Shown here: piece after piece, positions 23,340 to 37,110 of the stretch
How the letters are laid out: each line of letters starts with the position of its first letter
Position numbering within the stretch: the first letter of the stretch is position 1
NCBI GenBank assembly: GCA_033026295.1
Contig: CM065168.1
Location: 42,234,875 to 42,298,874 of the forward strand
Origin: Channa striata
Taxonomy: Eukaryota > Chordata > Actinopteri > Anabantiformes > Channidae
Direction: 5' to 3'
DNA length: 64,000 bases
Position numbers and translations under genes: made by a program
Notes under the pieces: generated by a model
What the model saw: the letters and a program-made list of their open reading frames with translations, nothing else
Told to the model about the DNA's origin: nothing
Database searches by the model: none

Positions 23340-24200
23340 GAACATTGCAGCCAGGATGCATGGACTCCACTGACCTCTGAAGGTACGCTGGGGCATATGG
23401 CACCAAGACATCAATAGACGATCCCTAAACTTCTTAAAGTTCTTTGATGACAAAGGTTTGGTCTTGTTTCATCACATTTGTTTTCCAGAAAATCCATCCG
23501 AATTTGGAAGCTAAAGCCAAGTTAACACCTCAGACTTTTCATCAAATCATTCTTCAATATTTTCGCACTGTGGCAGGATGCATTATCCTGTTCATAGAGG
23601 CCACAGCCATCAGGGAAGACTGTTTCTATGAGGGGTTGTGCTGGGGCAGCAAAAAGGTCTAGGTACAGTATGTGGCTTTGTCAAATCAACGTCCAAATGA
23701 AAGTCAGGATCCAAGTTTGACAGCAAAATACTGACCAAAGCAATCTCCATTGTCCACCATGTTGCTTTGGTCCCATAGTGCTTCCTGGTGCTTTTCCTGA
23801 TGGAAGTGATGCACACACACATGGCCATCCACATGATGAGCAGGCCGTCTTCTTCAGTTGCTCAATGGTCCACTTCTGATGCTAATGCAAAGGCACCCTG
23901 ACTGGTCAGTCGTAGCACAGCCCCGTACATAAAAAACTTGTCTTCTTTACTTTGACGACATGGGCCAACCTTCACTCTCCACACACATCATTAAACTTTA
24001 GCTGCCCATGACCCTTTCACTGATTAATCAGTTGCTCTTTGACCATTTTGGTAGGTCCTGATCACTGCAGATTGAAAACATCTCACATGTGCTGCAGCTT
24101 AGGACTTTCCCTGACCCCGTTGTATTTCACATTTTACATTTGGCCCATGGCCCTTACGGTAAGAGTTTTTTCTGCTTCCATGTTCTCAGTGTAAATGGCC
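23340..24200 (-). mobile_element. Tc1-like transposon remnant
   Basis: Minus-strand reads in order: a stretch like WSDES...DGHVCVHHFH, LGS then HLDVDLTK, ETVFPDGCGLYEQDNASCHS, and RLLMSWCHMPQRTFRGQ. These match the DNA-binding-distal half of a Tc1 transposase, including the second catalytic Asp in QDNA. The DPNPIE-like third catalytic block is scrambled. Many frameshifts and stops; dead. Confidence 0.7.
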
Positions 24201-24639
24201 ATTAAATGGCATGATGCCATCCACAGTTGGTGATCTGACCTGGTGTTCATCAGGTCATATTAAAATATTCAATGTTGTGACACAATGTCACTTGAGGTAA
24301 CATTGTGTCACAACATATTTAAAGGAACAAGTCAAAGGAGAAGTTGAGGATAGAAAAAGGATGTTACTATTTCCACTGTGTCACTACCAACACATTGTTA
24401 ATCTTTGTGTATAATTACCAATGGATCAAACTGTGGTTTCATGATATTGCAGTTGCCCTAACACCTAACAATAAAGGGAGTCTCCACAGATGAGGTCCAA
24501 AACTGGTCCTGTCTCAACACTGAGACAGTAGCCATCACCAGATGGTTACTATTTAAATATAACACAAATATATAAACTATAAACACCCAACAAATGTGCA
24601 GCTAGAGAAAAAACTACAACCTAGATGTTTTGAATTATT

Positions 24640-24745
24640 TCATTAGTTTCTACACGCTGACAGAGGATATCAATGGCTAGTGAGAGGAGCAGTTAGAGGA
24701 GTTCCTGAACCTCGCCAACATGGCCCCCGAAGAATATGCATTGTT
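24640..24745 (+). mobile_element. RTE-type LINE internal fragment, duplicate
   Basis: Same piece as 13110-13215 (LTEDING, then EEQLEEFLNLANMAPEE). It shows that this spacer segment was also copied. Confidence 0.5.
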
Positions 24746-24944
24746 GCTGCCATCAAATATGAAATGAGATAAAATTGTCCATTAGACAGTAAAATGTGTC
24801 AATTTCAACATCTGTTATGCTTTTCATGTTCTATGTGATTATAATATGAGTTGAGGAGATTTGAAAATCATTGCATTTGGTTTTTATCTATATTTCACAC
24901 ATCATCCAGACGTCTTTAGAATTGGGGTTGTAAATTTGCACACA

Positions 24945-25000
24945 CATATATATATATTTTGTGATTATACACACACACACACACACATATATAGTTAGAT
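24945..25000. repeat. (AT)n, (AC)n and (GATA)n microsatellites
   Basis: Short runs of TA, CA and TAGA next to the left arm of the 42 bp inverted repeat. Confidence 0.85.
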
Positions 25001-25052
25001 AGATAGTTACAGTATCCAGGCGCGTTAAGCTTTACAAGATATTGCTAATATA

Positions 25053-26714
<1,662 letters not shown>

Positions 26715-26757
26715 AAGCAATATCTCGTAAAGCTTATTGCACCTAGATACTGTAACT

Positions 26758-27460
26758 ATCCAGTCATGGCGCAGAAGCATGGCATGGCAGAGACACACCA
26801 AGAGTCCAGAAGGTTTATTAACACATGAACTTCTGAAACAGTTATATAATTATCACACTAAATACTCATACTATGATACTCAGCACAACACTTGAGGATA
26901 TGACAATATTAATTTAAAGAAACAGACATGAACTGTGAACTGTGTGTTTTGAGTGATTTATAACTAAAGTCACTCAAAACCTGACTGTAACACTCAGCTC
27001 AGATACTTTAGGTAACAGAACCATCTCAAAGGCAGAAACTTAGACTATAACAAAATTCAGTCTTAATGAAAAGACTAACACTATAACAAAAAATCACTAT
27101 AACAGAGGAGATTAATATTACAAACAGAAATTCACTCTAAACATAAGACTAACAAACCTACTAGAACTATGAACAGACTCACGACAGTATCAAAGGCTGA
27201 AGACCAGGAAAGGAAGAACAAGATTTGGGAGATGCACCAGAGCAGACCATGACGCACTACAAAACTTCAAAATTCAACACAAGCACTTAAATACAGACAT
27301 GCAGGGGCAATGATGATGATGGAAGGTAAAGGCAAGTGCACTGGCAACCAGCCAAGGAAGGGAGGAGTCTAGAGGCTAGAATCCTACAATGATGATGATG
27401 ATGAAATGCAAAAGGTGAGTGTGCTGGTAAGCAGAGGGGAGGGGAGGAAGGCTGCACGAG
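26758..27460. repeat. Interspersed repeat of unknown class, copy A
   Basis: Homologous to 32220-32720: ctgtaac near the start, gaaggtttattaacacatga, agactcacgac, gacatgcaggggcaatgatg. Noncoding; ends with GATG microsatellite text. It could be a non-autonomous DNA element or an LTR-like piece; no ends were defined. Confidence 0.5.
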
Positions 27461-27488
27461 CCCCCACAGTGTGTGTCTTTATACGTCG

Positions 27489-27598
27489 GTGTTTTATTCC
27501 ACAACACACGAGCTGATGAAGTAGATCACAGCGCCATCCTGTGGACAGATGCCTGCACTGCAAACTGTGTCCTGGCCATGAAGCCTCAGTTACTAGAT
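27489..27598 (-). repeat. Conserved ~110 bp block, copy 4
   Basis: Fourth copy of the block 3' of a lectin gene, with one Asp to Gly change in the mini-frame. Confidence 0.6.
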
Positions 27599-27839
27599 GA
27601 CTGCTTAAAATAATTTTACTGAATATACACCATGTACAAACAAATATTAAATAATTAAAATATATTTTTATAATTTACATTTTTTATTAAACATAGTTGA
27701 AAATAAAACTCTTTGCAGACACGTGAACCTCAAAGTTTTGAGGACATCTCCACAGTCCAAGAGATTAACTAATGCAAAACTGTGCAAACACAGGAACAAG
27801 TCTAACCTAAGAACTAAAAGTGCAAACAACAAAAGTCCA

Positions 27840-28740
27840 ATTGTTAGGATCAGGCAACCAGAGGACAGAATGTTCCAACATGGAGAGAAGATGATCTGAC
27901 AGGAAGCTGAGGGGAGAGCTGAGTTAAATGGGCAGGGGAACAGGTGAAAACAACTGTTCGAGTTGACCAAAGACCGAAACAGGAAATGATGATAACGGGC
28001 TGGATCCAGACACATCGACGTCTCCATGTCCGCACCTGCTCCCCTGGTTGGCCAACATGTCTCCGGTTCCTGTAATATGTAATGAACAGAATATTATTGT
28101 TTCATAATTTATTTTGCCATTTTGATACACGCCAAAAGTTTGGAGCAAAATAATTAAAGGTGAACATATACTGTAAAACTTCTGTCACTGTATGTTGTTT
28201 TATGTGTGTCACTCTCTTCCCTTTTCACTAGACCCTGTGCTTCCTAACATCGTTTGGGCCCAGGGTCTGGTGAGAGGAGGTGGAGTCAGGGCAATCAACC
28301 AGGTGTTACCAGGTTGTAAGGTGTAGCTGGTAAGGTGTTTTCCAAGATCAAATACACTCTATGGAATAGACATTTAGACATAACCATTATCACTTTGTAG
28401 TAGTGGCAATAAATATCTACTTTTCATATTGAGCATTCTTTTATAATTGCGTTAACCTCTTGCTTACCTGTGCAGGTGGTGGATTCCACTTAGGAGAGAG
28501 TATAAAATGAACAATAGTCGAGTAGAAGGGAGAAGGGTTTTTCAGCCTGCTGTGAGGCTGAAACTATGTCTTTTCCATCTTTTTGGTCTATAAAATTTAG
28601 GTTTGATTTCTTGGAATTTTAGATTTTTTGTTATTAAATACCACTTTTTTCCCCACTTACTGCACTCTGGCCTGCTGATCTGCTTCTTTGACATCCCTTT
28701 TTATAAGTGTACTAGTCCCAACTTTACATCATCCTCCCCC
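27840..28740. other. No gene recognised
   Basis: 27840-28050 is GA-rich text like the repeat at 13480 (gcaggggaacaggtgaaaac, gaccgaaacaggaaatgat). The rest, 28050-28740, has no conserved frame, repeat or RNA fold that could be supported by reading. Confidence 0.4.
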
Positions 28741-28859
28741 TGTACTTGGGGGTGCTGGGTGGCAGCGACTTAATACATAATGGTGATAAAGAAGATACGG
28801 GAAACATAAGAAACGATATGAGGCACACAGTGATCAGCTTGTTTGAATGCTCGAAAGTT

Positions 28860-28865
28860 TTTATT
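28860..28865 (-). terminator. Poly(A) signal AATAAA of lectin gene 4
   Basis: AATAAA on the minus strand, 236 bases beyond the stop codon of copy 4, in the conserved context. Confidence 0.6.
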
Positions 28866-29100
28866 AAAGAAATGAAAAAACAGTTCGCTATGCAGAATAA
28901 AGTTCCACTAAAAACCTTTTCCCAAGTTTAATCTTATTAAAACCAAAAACCCAAACAGACAATCCAGCTCCTGTTTCTGGCACTTAAGAAGCATCACAGC
29001 GATAGAAAAGAAATTTGTAAAATATGATATCAAGTTATCACATTGTTTCATGGGTAATACAAGCCATCATGACCATAGCCGTCGTGTTTCGGTCTAGGAA

Positions 29101-30817
29101 TCAGCATCTTCTCTTTACGCAGACAAATGGACGGCGAACGTAACACTCCAGATCATCCCAGCATTTAGAACCTGTTAAAAATGAATAATAAAACAAAATA
29201 TAGAGGAGAGTCAGGACTATTTCAATCAAAACAAAGCAATGTCTGATTTAGATTAGATTAATTTAATCTTTGCAAACAACCAGTCGTTACCCAACTTATT
29301 TAGTGGTTCCTAAAATTATTTGAAAATCCAGGTAAAGAATTATGAATAACCATGTGTGCAGACAGTATCTGTCAGTACTGTACTGGCCAGAAGAGACTAA
29401 TTCTGATGTCACTCCACGATCCAATGCTAAAGGTGCTGTTGCCTAAAAACTCACAGTAGCCTAAATAAATGATTATTATCTTGTGACATTCCGGTATGTT
29501 TGCTCTCACACCACTGAAAATCACTGAATAAAAATAATGTTGATGGATTTACCTTTATGATTAATTTGCAAGCAGTTCTGTCGGCGATTAGAGTTATTAG
29601 GCTCTCCTCGACACCAGTATGAATAGGTAAAACGAGTGCCATCACTCCAGAGCCAAGTACCTTCCTAAATTAAAAATTAGACAGATCCATAAATTTCAAC
29701 AAATTTTTTAAATCATAAATTTGTGTAAAAAAGTCACTAAATGTAGTGTAATCATTAAAAAAACCTGTTCTGCATCAGATCCTCCAATCCATGCTTCTTT
29801 GTAGGAATGAGTGGCAACAAAAATCAGCTTCTGAAGCCATAGGATTTCTTGCAAGTTGCGCACTGATGCCAGGTTTGCACCAAGGGCCTGACAGTGTTTC
29901 TACAGTGAGGAAAGAAAATATCAGAATTAAATGATTAACAATTAAGTGTGTAAGTAACCAAAAAAAAAAAAAAAAAGGAGCTTTGTATTTACCTCGGCTT
30001 GAACCCAAGTCCTGGGAGAGTTAACAAAGTAGAAATAGCGACCGTTAATCCGAGACCAACCACGATGGTTTAACGTGTATCTCTTGACCAGGTTGCTTCT
30101 TTCTGAGAGGAATTAAAGAATAATTGATAACTTTGATATGCAGTGAATGACAAATCACTCACTCAAGAGCATCTAATAATCAGTGTTTTCTTCACAGTTT
30201 GACATTTTGATCCTATGCACCTGTGTTTAGGACTTCAAGTTTGGGGGATTGTACTAAATCAATATATGTATGGTACATGTCTAATTTATATATAAAGGTT
30301 TTTAATAAAGAGATAAGAGGAATTGTGTCATTCGAAAATCAATTAATGTTTAACTATAAACTATATAATTAGAATGAATGTAATTTTTATTTCCTGTACA
30401 GTACAGCTTACAAACAACAGAGTAATGAAGAATTTTGGAAATAGGGCAATAAAGGGGTAATATCTCTGTAATAACAATTTAACATTGTTCCTATGGCAAC
30501 ACTGACCAAAATATTAAAGTTTTATTGTGGTAATTAATGAATCATTGTTAAAGTAGTATATACGCAGGGGATAACAAATGGGTGAGTAGTTTCTGTGTAA
30601 TAACAATAAAACACACACTGACCTGTTTGATCATTTTTGGCATTTTCTGCTTGATCAGCTGGAAAGTAAAAAAAAAATCTGTTAATCTCTTATCAGTATT
30701 CACATAGAAACAGAGACAATTACTCTTTGTCTTTTTGTTAAAATTAAAATACTGACCTTCAGCTCCAGCCAGAAGCATCACAGCACAACCAAGGACACAC
30801 ACAAGCAGAATCTTCAT
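29101..30817 (-). CDS. Secreted C-type lectin, ladderlectin/nattectin-like, copy 4
   Basis: Six coding exons: 30757-30817, 30623-30658, 29993-30102, 29765-29899, 29553-29664, 29101-29171. They give 174 residues. The signal peptide ends LLAGAE and the linker is DQAENAKND, a type shared with copy 5. The ligand loop keeps the canonical EPN (135-137, in WCRGEPNNS), which in C-type lectins usually goes with mannose-type sugars, and WDD sits at the WND place. There are seven cysteines, the last terminal (KRRC). The upstream DNA is unusual: the untranslated exon and first intron are deleted, so the TATA box lies 61 bases from the start codon instead of about 200. The first ATG downstream of the TATA box is still this one. 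An in-frame upstream ATG at 30893-30895 lies on the far side of the TATA box and is unlikely to be transcribed. Confidence 0.9.
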
Positions 30818-30878
30818 GACAGAGACGAGACGATGCAGATTTGTAGCTTCAGCAAAGAGAACAAAGCAAAGAGCAGCT

Positions 30879-30885
30879 CTTATAT
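30879..30885 (-). promoter_or_regulatory. TATA box of lectin gene 4, moved close to the start codon
   Basis: ATATAAG on the minus strand. The ~140 bases that hold the first intron in the other copies are missing between gaacaaa and gcaaagagcagctc, so transcription would begin only about 30 bases before the ATG. Confidence 0.6.
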
Positions 30886-31079
30886 GCAGCTTCATATCTC
30901 ATCATCTCTGACAAAATGAGGAACCACAAACAACAGATATCCAGACATAACTAAAACATTAATAATATGAAAATGATATGAAGATTGTGGTGTGTGGAAA
31001 CTCAAAGAAGAATAAAAGAATTAAAAGATGAACAACACTTGTTATTAATTTCTTAAGATTTTGCTAAAAATACTTCAGT

Positions 31080-31340
31080 GCTACATGTTGTAAGACGCTA
31101 ATCTATCAACTGCATTACGAGAACTGCTGCAAATTTACTATGCAAACACTGTGACAAGCTGCAGAATTGCACAAGAAGCCAAAAGACGTAAAATGTTCTT
31201 CTTTAAATTTTTGAGGTGTCTGTATTTTGCTGCAGCAGGTCCAGACATGTTATTTAGTTTTCACTTTAATATACTAGAACAAAACCATAAGCACATTTCT
31301 CTCAACAGGACTTTTCGAAACCATTCTTATTCCTGAGGCA
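31080..31340. repeat. Duplicated upstream block of lectin module, copy 4 (short)
   Basis: Matches 36870-37090 best (ttgaggtgtctgtattttgc, gcagcaggtccagacatg) and more weakly 3660-3870 and 22010-22200. No gene is seen. Confidence 0.55.
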
Positions 31341-31374
31341 TCAGGGTTTCCAGTTGTCCAGTCCACCAAGGGCA

Positions 31375-31540
31375 ACCTTGGTGCCGGATAGAGCAGTCCT
31401 CCATTGAACCACTGGTTTGACTCCTGGTCCTCCAGGCTACAAGTGTCCCCGGGTAAGACACTGAACCCCAAAGCTGTCCTTAGTGTCTGCTCCTTCTTAA
31501 ATGACTAGTGTAATTGTCCGGCCCTTGTTAAATTGATTCA
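31375..31540 (+). mobile_element. tRNA-derived SINE-like fragment
   Basis: Contains box A-like tagagcagtcct and box B-like ggtttgactcctgg, spaced as in a tRNA-type RNA polymerase III promoter, followed by ccccgggtaagacactgaac. This sequence combination is common in fish SINEs. A relative is at 37505-37660. It does not fold as a tRNA. Confidence 0.45.
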
Positions 31541-31639
31541 CATCCTTACAGTTTCCCATGTTTGCTTCAGTCGACCCACTGAAATGTGGGACCGAACATT
31601 TTCTTATATTCAGAATGTAACATTGTTGCAACCTGTTAG

Positions 31640-32200
31640 CTGTCATCATTAATAGTGAATATGTGTGTGTGGATCCAGTACGTGTGGGAGACGGGGGGGT
31701 TTTCTATTAACTGAACTCAGCATTCAACTTCATTTAACATATTTATGTGCTGTATTTCTACATATGTTGTCAGCTTTTCTGTCTTTACCTGTAAATTCCA
31801 CACCATCAACAACAGTATGTGCTTGAATGAAATATGTATGTTGGCAATAACAAGCGACAATGGTGAGATAAAATCTAAAGTGGATCATTTAGAGTCAGGT
31901 TGGGCACCTGCCATGACTCTGTTTGTCTGAGTTGTAAATTAAGGCGTCTCATCTGACCACAAGATATGAGAAGTTCTCGCAGCATTTTTTACATAAAAGG
32001 AACAAGTCAACTGCCAAAACAGGAAAGAGAAGTCTGCTTTAATTTTCACTGTGTCACTGTCAAGACAAGGTTTCACACAATGTTAAACCCGTCCTTGAGG
32101 ATTAATTATTTAATAACTTAATTATCAAATAGTTTTATAATATTACAGCTGAAATATGCATGCGTATTTAATAAATGAAAAATGTTGACATACATGTGTG
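31640..32200. repeat. Duplicated spacer, shared with 37850-38540
   Basis: Shared landmarks: gaatatgtgtgtgtggatcc, ctattaactgaactc, aggaacaagtcaa, gcacaatgttaaa. This part of the module is specific to copies 4 and 5. No gene is seen. Confidence 0.5.
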
Positions 32201-32219
32201 TGTAATGGTTACCGTAACT

Positions 32220-32613
32220 AGATACTGTAACCAAAGAAACTGTTACTACTGGACCCAAAAGCAGAAGCTGAGACACGCAGAGAGTGCAACAGGTTTATTT
32301 GCACATGAAATACAGTTATAAATTATCACACAAATTACAGATCCTATGACGCTTAGCACACAGATCTGTGCTCAAACAAAACTCTCAAAAGCTTTAACAA
32401 TGTTAACTCACAAACAGCATAAACGCAAAAGCAGAGACTCTTAGGCTATAACAAAACCTGAACTGCCAAAACTATCTACAGACTCACGACCAGTATTAAG
32501 GGCTGGAGATCAGGAAAGGCTGATCGAGATCAGGGAGACGTGCCAGAACGAACCAGGACACTAGCAACCCCAAAACTAAATGCAAGGCCTTAAATACAAA
32601 CATGCAGGGGTAG

Positions 32614-32647
<34 letters not shown>

Positions 32648-32720
32648 AGGCAAACTGTGAGTGAACTGGTAACCAGCAGAGGAACAGAGGAATGCTGCAG
32701 GGACACACACAAAACAGCAA
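32220..32720. repeat. Interspersed repeat of unknown class, copy B
   Basis: Homologous to 26758-27460. Holds an 11-unit GAT microsatellite at about 32613-32646. Noncoding. Confidence 0.5.
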
Positions 32721-32879
32721 AATGACATGGGACAAAAAGCACCTAACTTATAACAGTGTGACAAAGCACTTTTACATGAGGCGAAACAGATGAGCTCTAA
32801 GCAAAATGGAAACAAAAAGTATTTGTGTTTCGAACCAGCAAAATTTAGTCCATGTTATGTTTCTTTAACATTAAGCAAA

Positions 32880-33420
32880 ACTTTTCTCCAGCCTGTCTTG
32901 GCCAGCAAAACCGAACAAAGATGGACAGACACAAATTCTAATGAATTTAAATACTGTAATTGAGCAGAGGGTAGATGAGTGGAGGGACAGCCACAGGGAC
33001 GATGGGTGGATGCAGTTTCAGGTGAGTGCTGTCAATTGGCTGGAAGAAGACGTCTGGAACACTGCAACAGAGAGTCGGGATCCAGTTCTAGAAAGGTCTC
33101 AAAACAGAGTCGGTAACTGCTACGAAGCACTTGAGCTATGACGAACAGACAATGACTTATCAGTCATCTTACCATCAGTCCAAATCCACTTCAACATTAA
33201 TCATCCAGATTCAATCCAGTGTAGAATCCAATCCATAGTATATTCAACCAAATTCCAAGTAAAAGCAGAGGACTAATGACTGAAAAGTGTTTGTTGGGGT
33301 TCAGGTAATTACGGACCGGCAGCAACGAATCAGGTTGGCTAGTTGGCAGGCAGTTGGTGGTCGGTCAGTTGGTTGCATCTGCTTGTAACTTTTTGAATTT
33401 GGTTTCAAACAAAATGTCTC
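32880..33420. repeat. Unclassified repeat shared with 6990-7140 and 40915-41200
   Basis: Landmarks are caggtgagtgctgtcaa, gaagacgtctgg, ggatccagttctagaaagg and tgctacgaagcacttgagct. Three scattered copies suggest a non-autonomous mobile element; ends not defined. Confidence 0.4.
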
Positions 33421-33549
33421 TTTGATATATAGAAATAATCTTAAAAAACATTAAAACCCTCGCTCTGTGGTTCCTTGCATTTAAAACGAACTACCGCAGT
33501 TAAAAACATATTTCATGTTAGTTACTACAGTGTGTGTCTTTATACGTGG

Positions 33550-33658
33550 GTGTTTTATTCCACAACACACGAGCTGATGAAGTAGATCACAGCGTCATCC
33601 TGTGGACAGATGCCTGCACTGCAAACTGTGTCCTGGCCATGAAGCCTCAGTTACTAGA
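33550..33658 (-). repeat. Conserved ~110 bp block, copy 5
   Basis: Fifth copy of the block 3' of a lectin gene; the text is the same as in copy 2. Confidence 0.6.
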
Positions 33659-33984
33659 CGACTGCTTAAAATAGTTTTACTGAATATACACCATGTACAA
33701 ACAAATATTAAATAATTAAAAGACACTTTTATAATTGACATTTTTTATTAATTTTAACATTGTTGAAAATAAAACTCTTTGCAGACACGTGACCCTCAAA
33801 GGTTTTGAGGACATCTCCACAGTCCAAGAGATTAACTAATCCAAAACTGTGTCTGAAACTGAAGAATGATATATAATGAACATAAATCTTGTTTTATTTT
33901 TCCTTTTGCCAGTTTGATTCACTTAAACTGTGGAGCAACATAATTAAGGGAAACATTTAAAAATCTTACTTTTTTGTCATTATT

Positions 33985-33987
<3 letters not shown>

Positions 33988-34041
<54 letters not shown>
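33988..34041. repeat. (AT)n followed by poly-T
   Basis: About 35 bases of AT repeat and then 18 T in a row. Confidence 0.9.
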
Positions 34042-34195
34042 GCCAGATTGATACATGTTTTGAAATAACTGAATAAAAATTACATTTAAATCTCACATTT
34101 TGTCATTATATTTTGTTTTGCGTTTTATTACATAGTAGCAATTCAGGAAAGACATGGGACACACAGAGACCAAGCTGTTTCAATGCTTGAGAGTT

Positions 34196-34201
34196 TTTAT
34201 T
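34196..34201 (-). terminator. Poly(A) signal AATAAA of lectin gene 5
   Basis: AATAAA on the minus strand, 262 bases beyond the stop codon of copy 5. Confidence 0.65.
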
Positions 34202-34462
34202 TAAGACAAGAAAGAACAGTTCTCTGCAAAATACAACTGTGAAAAACCTTTTTCCAAACGTTCAGTTTGATCTTATTAAAGACACAAACCCAAAGAGACA
34301 ATACAGCTCCTGATTCTGTTACTTAAGTAGCATCACAGCGATAGAATGGAATATAAAGTTGTGAAAGTAAAATGAGATATCAAGTTACAAATTCAATGGG
34401 TAATTCAAAGACAGATGAAATGGTCGATTTTGACGGGTAAAGCCTTTGTCTCAGCCTTGGAG

Positions 34463-36245
34463 TCAACGTGTTTTCTTTACGCAGACGGACGGACGACGAA
34501 GATAACACTGTGCATCATCCCAGCATCTGTGACCTGAAAAAATACACAGGGGACAGTGAAGACCAAACCAAACAGATGGAATGTCTGACTGAGATTAGAT
34601 CAATGCCATATTTTTACATAACACTTTTTTCTTCAAATCAATGGTTCCAAAACTTTCAGAACAAGCTGCTGCTAGTATGAACATGCCATTACCCTCTACT
34701 ATTAGTTAGGTTTTTACTTGCACTAGACACAAACACATACTCTGTCTGGCACATGTTTAATTCCACAGTTACCTGCTTTACACACAAAACATTGTGATTC
34801 AGAGCAAAAGATTTTTTATACTTGCATAATTTATGTGGGTGATCTACTCTTTGACCTAAGATGGATATTTCTGGACAACAGTGACAAGTTTCCATATAAT
34901 TTAGCTGTGTTCTGTAAATTTGATTTTGTTTATGTGGTGACATGTTGGTTAAATATGTTTGATAAATGATAATGATACTATGGCGTCTCTCGTCTGTTTC
35001 CTTGACACCCCATTCAAAACCACTGAATAAAAATCCTGACGTTTGATTTACCTCCATGATTCATTTGCAAACAGTTCTGGGGGCCGTGATAGTTATTAGG
35101 TTCTCCTCGACACCAGTTTGAATAGCGGAAAGGAGTGCCATCACTCCAGAGCCAAGTACCTTCCTAGATGAAAAAATATTAAGATGCATGAATTTAAGTG
35201 TTATATTAGTGTAGAAATTAAAAGGAAATAGTCTAATGTAGTGTGTCCATAAAAAATAAAAATAAAAACCTGTTGTGCATCAGATCCTCCAATCCATGTT
35301 ACTTTGTAGTCATGAGTGGCAACGAAAACCATCTTCTGAATCCGCAGATATTCATTCATATTGTGCACTGATGCGAGGTTTGCACCAATGGACTGACAGT
35401 ATCTCTACAGTGGGGAAAAAGTTTCAGAGTTAAATCAATGACTATTAAATGTGAAAGTTAAAAAACAGAAGGAACTTTGTAATTACCTCGGCTTGAGCCC
35501 AAGTCATGAGCCTGGGAACGTACCAGAAATGGCGACCATTAATCCGAGACCATTGTTTAAAGTATAACAGGTATCGTTTGACCAGGCTGCTTTTTTCTGA
35601 GAGGAATTAAATCATAGTTGATAACTATTATAAACAGTAAGTGTAAACAGTGACAAGTCACTCAAATGTGCAGTACGATTGATCCAGAGCATCTAATAAT
35701 CCGTGTTTCCTTCCCAATTTGACATTTTGACCGTATGTACCTGTTTTTAGGGCTTTTAGTTAAGAGATTGTAGTAAATCCATATATGAACAGTACATGTC
35801 CAAAAATAGTTTTTAATAAAGAGATTAGGGGAGTTGTATAATTTAAAAATCACTGCATATATATATAATTAGAATAAAACAAATCAATTACTTGTACAGT
35901 ACAGCTTCAATGGAACAGGTTAATGAGGAGGGCAGAATTTTGTAAATAAGGTAATAAAAAGATAATATCACAGTAATAATAATTCTATTATGTAACTACT
36001 GGTAATTAACATATGTGATATAACATGTAATAACACACACTGACCTGTTTGATCATTTTTGGCATTTTCTTCTTGATCAGCTGAACAGTAAAAAATATCA
36101 GTTATTATGTTATATTATTATTATCAGTATTCACAGAAACAGACACAATCATGCTTTGTCTTTTTTTTTTATTAAAACAATAACCTTCAGCTCCAACCAG
36201 AAGCATCACGGCACAACCAAGGACACACACAAGCAGAATCTTCAT
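34463..36245 (-). CDS. Secreted C-type lectin, ladderlectin/nattectin-like, copy 5
   Basis: Six coding exons: 36185-36245, 36045-36080, 35487-35596, 35270-35404, 35052-35163, 34463-34533. They give 174 residues: signal peptide (ending LVGAE), linker DQEENAKND and lectin domain. The ligand loop is canonical EPN (135-137, in WCRGEPNNY) with WDD downstream. It is the most divergent copy, mainly in exon 3 (YLLYFKQWSRINGRHFWYVP) and in the helix after LASVHN. It ends KKTR instead of KKRC, leaving six cysteines, an even number that can all pair. The first coding intron starts GTTATT, a weak donor. No frame break, so it is probably functional with altered oligomerisation. Confidence 0.9.
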
Positions 36246-36445
36246 GGCAGAGATGAGACGATGCAGATTTGTAGCTTCAGCAAAGAGAACAAACATGTTA
36301 GTAAAACTTCTTACACAGTGACTGTCAGTCACACATGTGATGGTTAATGAATATGTGTCAAAGCTGCTGTAAATTCACCTCTTCTTCCTTCTCAGTATCA
36401 GCTCCAAGCTTCAGTCCTCAGGTGTGGAGGCAACAAAGAGCAGCT

Positions 36446-36452
36446 CTTATAT
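36446..36452 (-). promoter_or_regulatory. TATA box of lectin gene 5
   Basis: ATATAAG on the minus strand, about 200 bases upstream of the start codon. The untranslated exon and intron are present as in copies 1-3. Confidence 0.6.
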
Positions 36453-36839
36453 GCAGCTTCATATCTCATCATCTCTGACAAAATGAGGAACCACAAACAA
36501 CAGATATCTAGACGTAACTATGATATTAATAATATGAAAATAATATGTAGAGTGTGTTCATCAATTATGGGTGGTGGAAACTCAAAGAAAAGTTAACAAC
36601 ACACCCACTTTATTACAGATTTCTTAAATATGAAATTTTCTGCATTTCCAAAGACTTTGTCATTTCTTTATCTATTTAGTTTAATTCATGTTTATTTTCA
36701 GTGACACACAAGGTCTAATAGACATTGTGGGGCACAATCGGTGCATAAATCACACCCTAAACATGGAAAGCCGTGAATCATTTTTTTCTCCATGTGATTT
36801 TCCTGGTACAGACACTTTGTGCTGTTATTTTTCTTCCAC

Positions 36840-37110
36840 AACCAACATGTTTCATTAAAGCTGCAACAGAAGTTACTTCAGTGCTACATGTTGTAAGATG
36901 CTAATCTATTAACTGCATCAGGAGAACTGCTGCAAATTTATTATGCAAACACCGTGACAATCTGCAGAATTGCACAAGAACCTAAAATGTTCTTCTTTAA
37001 ATTTTTGAGGTGTCTGTATGTTGCTGCAGCAGGTCCAGACATGATCCCTTCAAAATACTAGAACATGACTATAAGCTACTACTTTTCCAGACTGTTTTCA
37101 TTCTTGAGAC
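36840..37110. repeat. Duplicated upstream block of lectin module, copy 5
   Basis: Best match 31080-31340. No gene is seen. Confidence 0.55.

Noticed and set aside
30548..30895. Extended N-terminus of lectin 4 starting at the ATG ending at 30895
   Set aside because: It is in frame with the signal peptide, but it starts upstream of the TATA box and is created only by the deletion of the first intron. The ATG at 30817 matches the other four copies.
31375..31450. Possible tRNA gene
   Set aside because: Box A and box B-like strings exist, but there is no cloverleaf or anticodon arm and the text continues as a SINE-like repeat.
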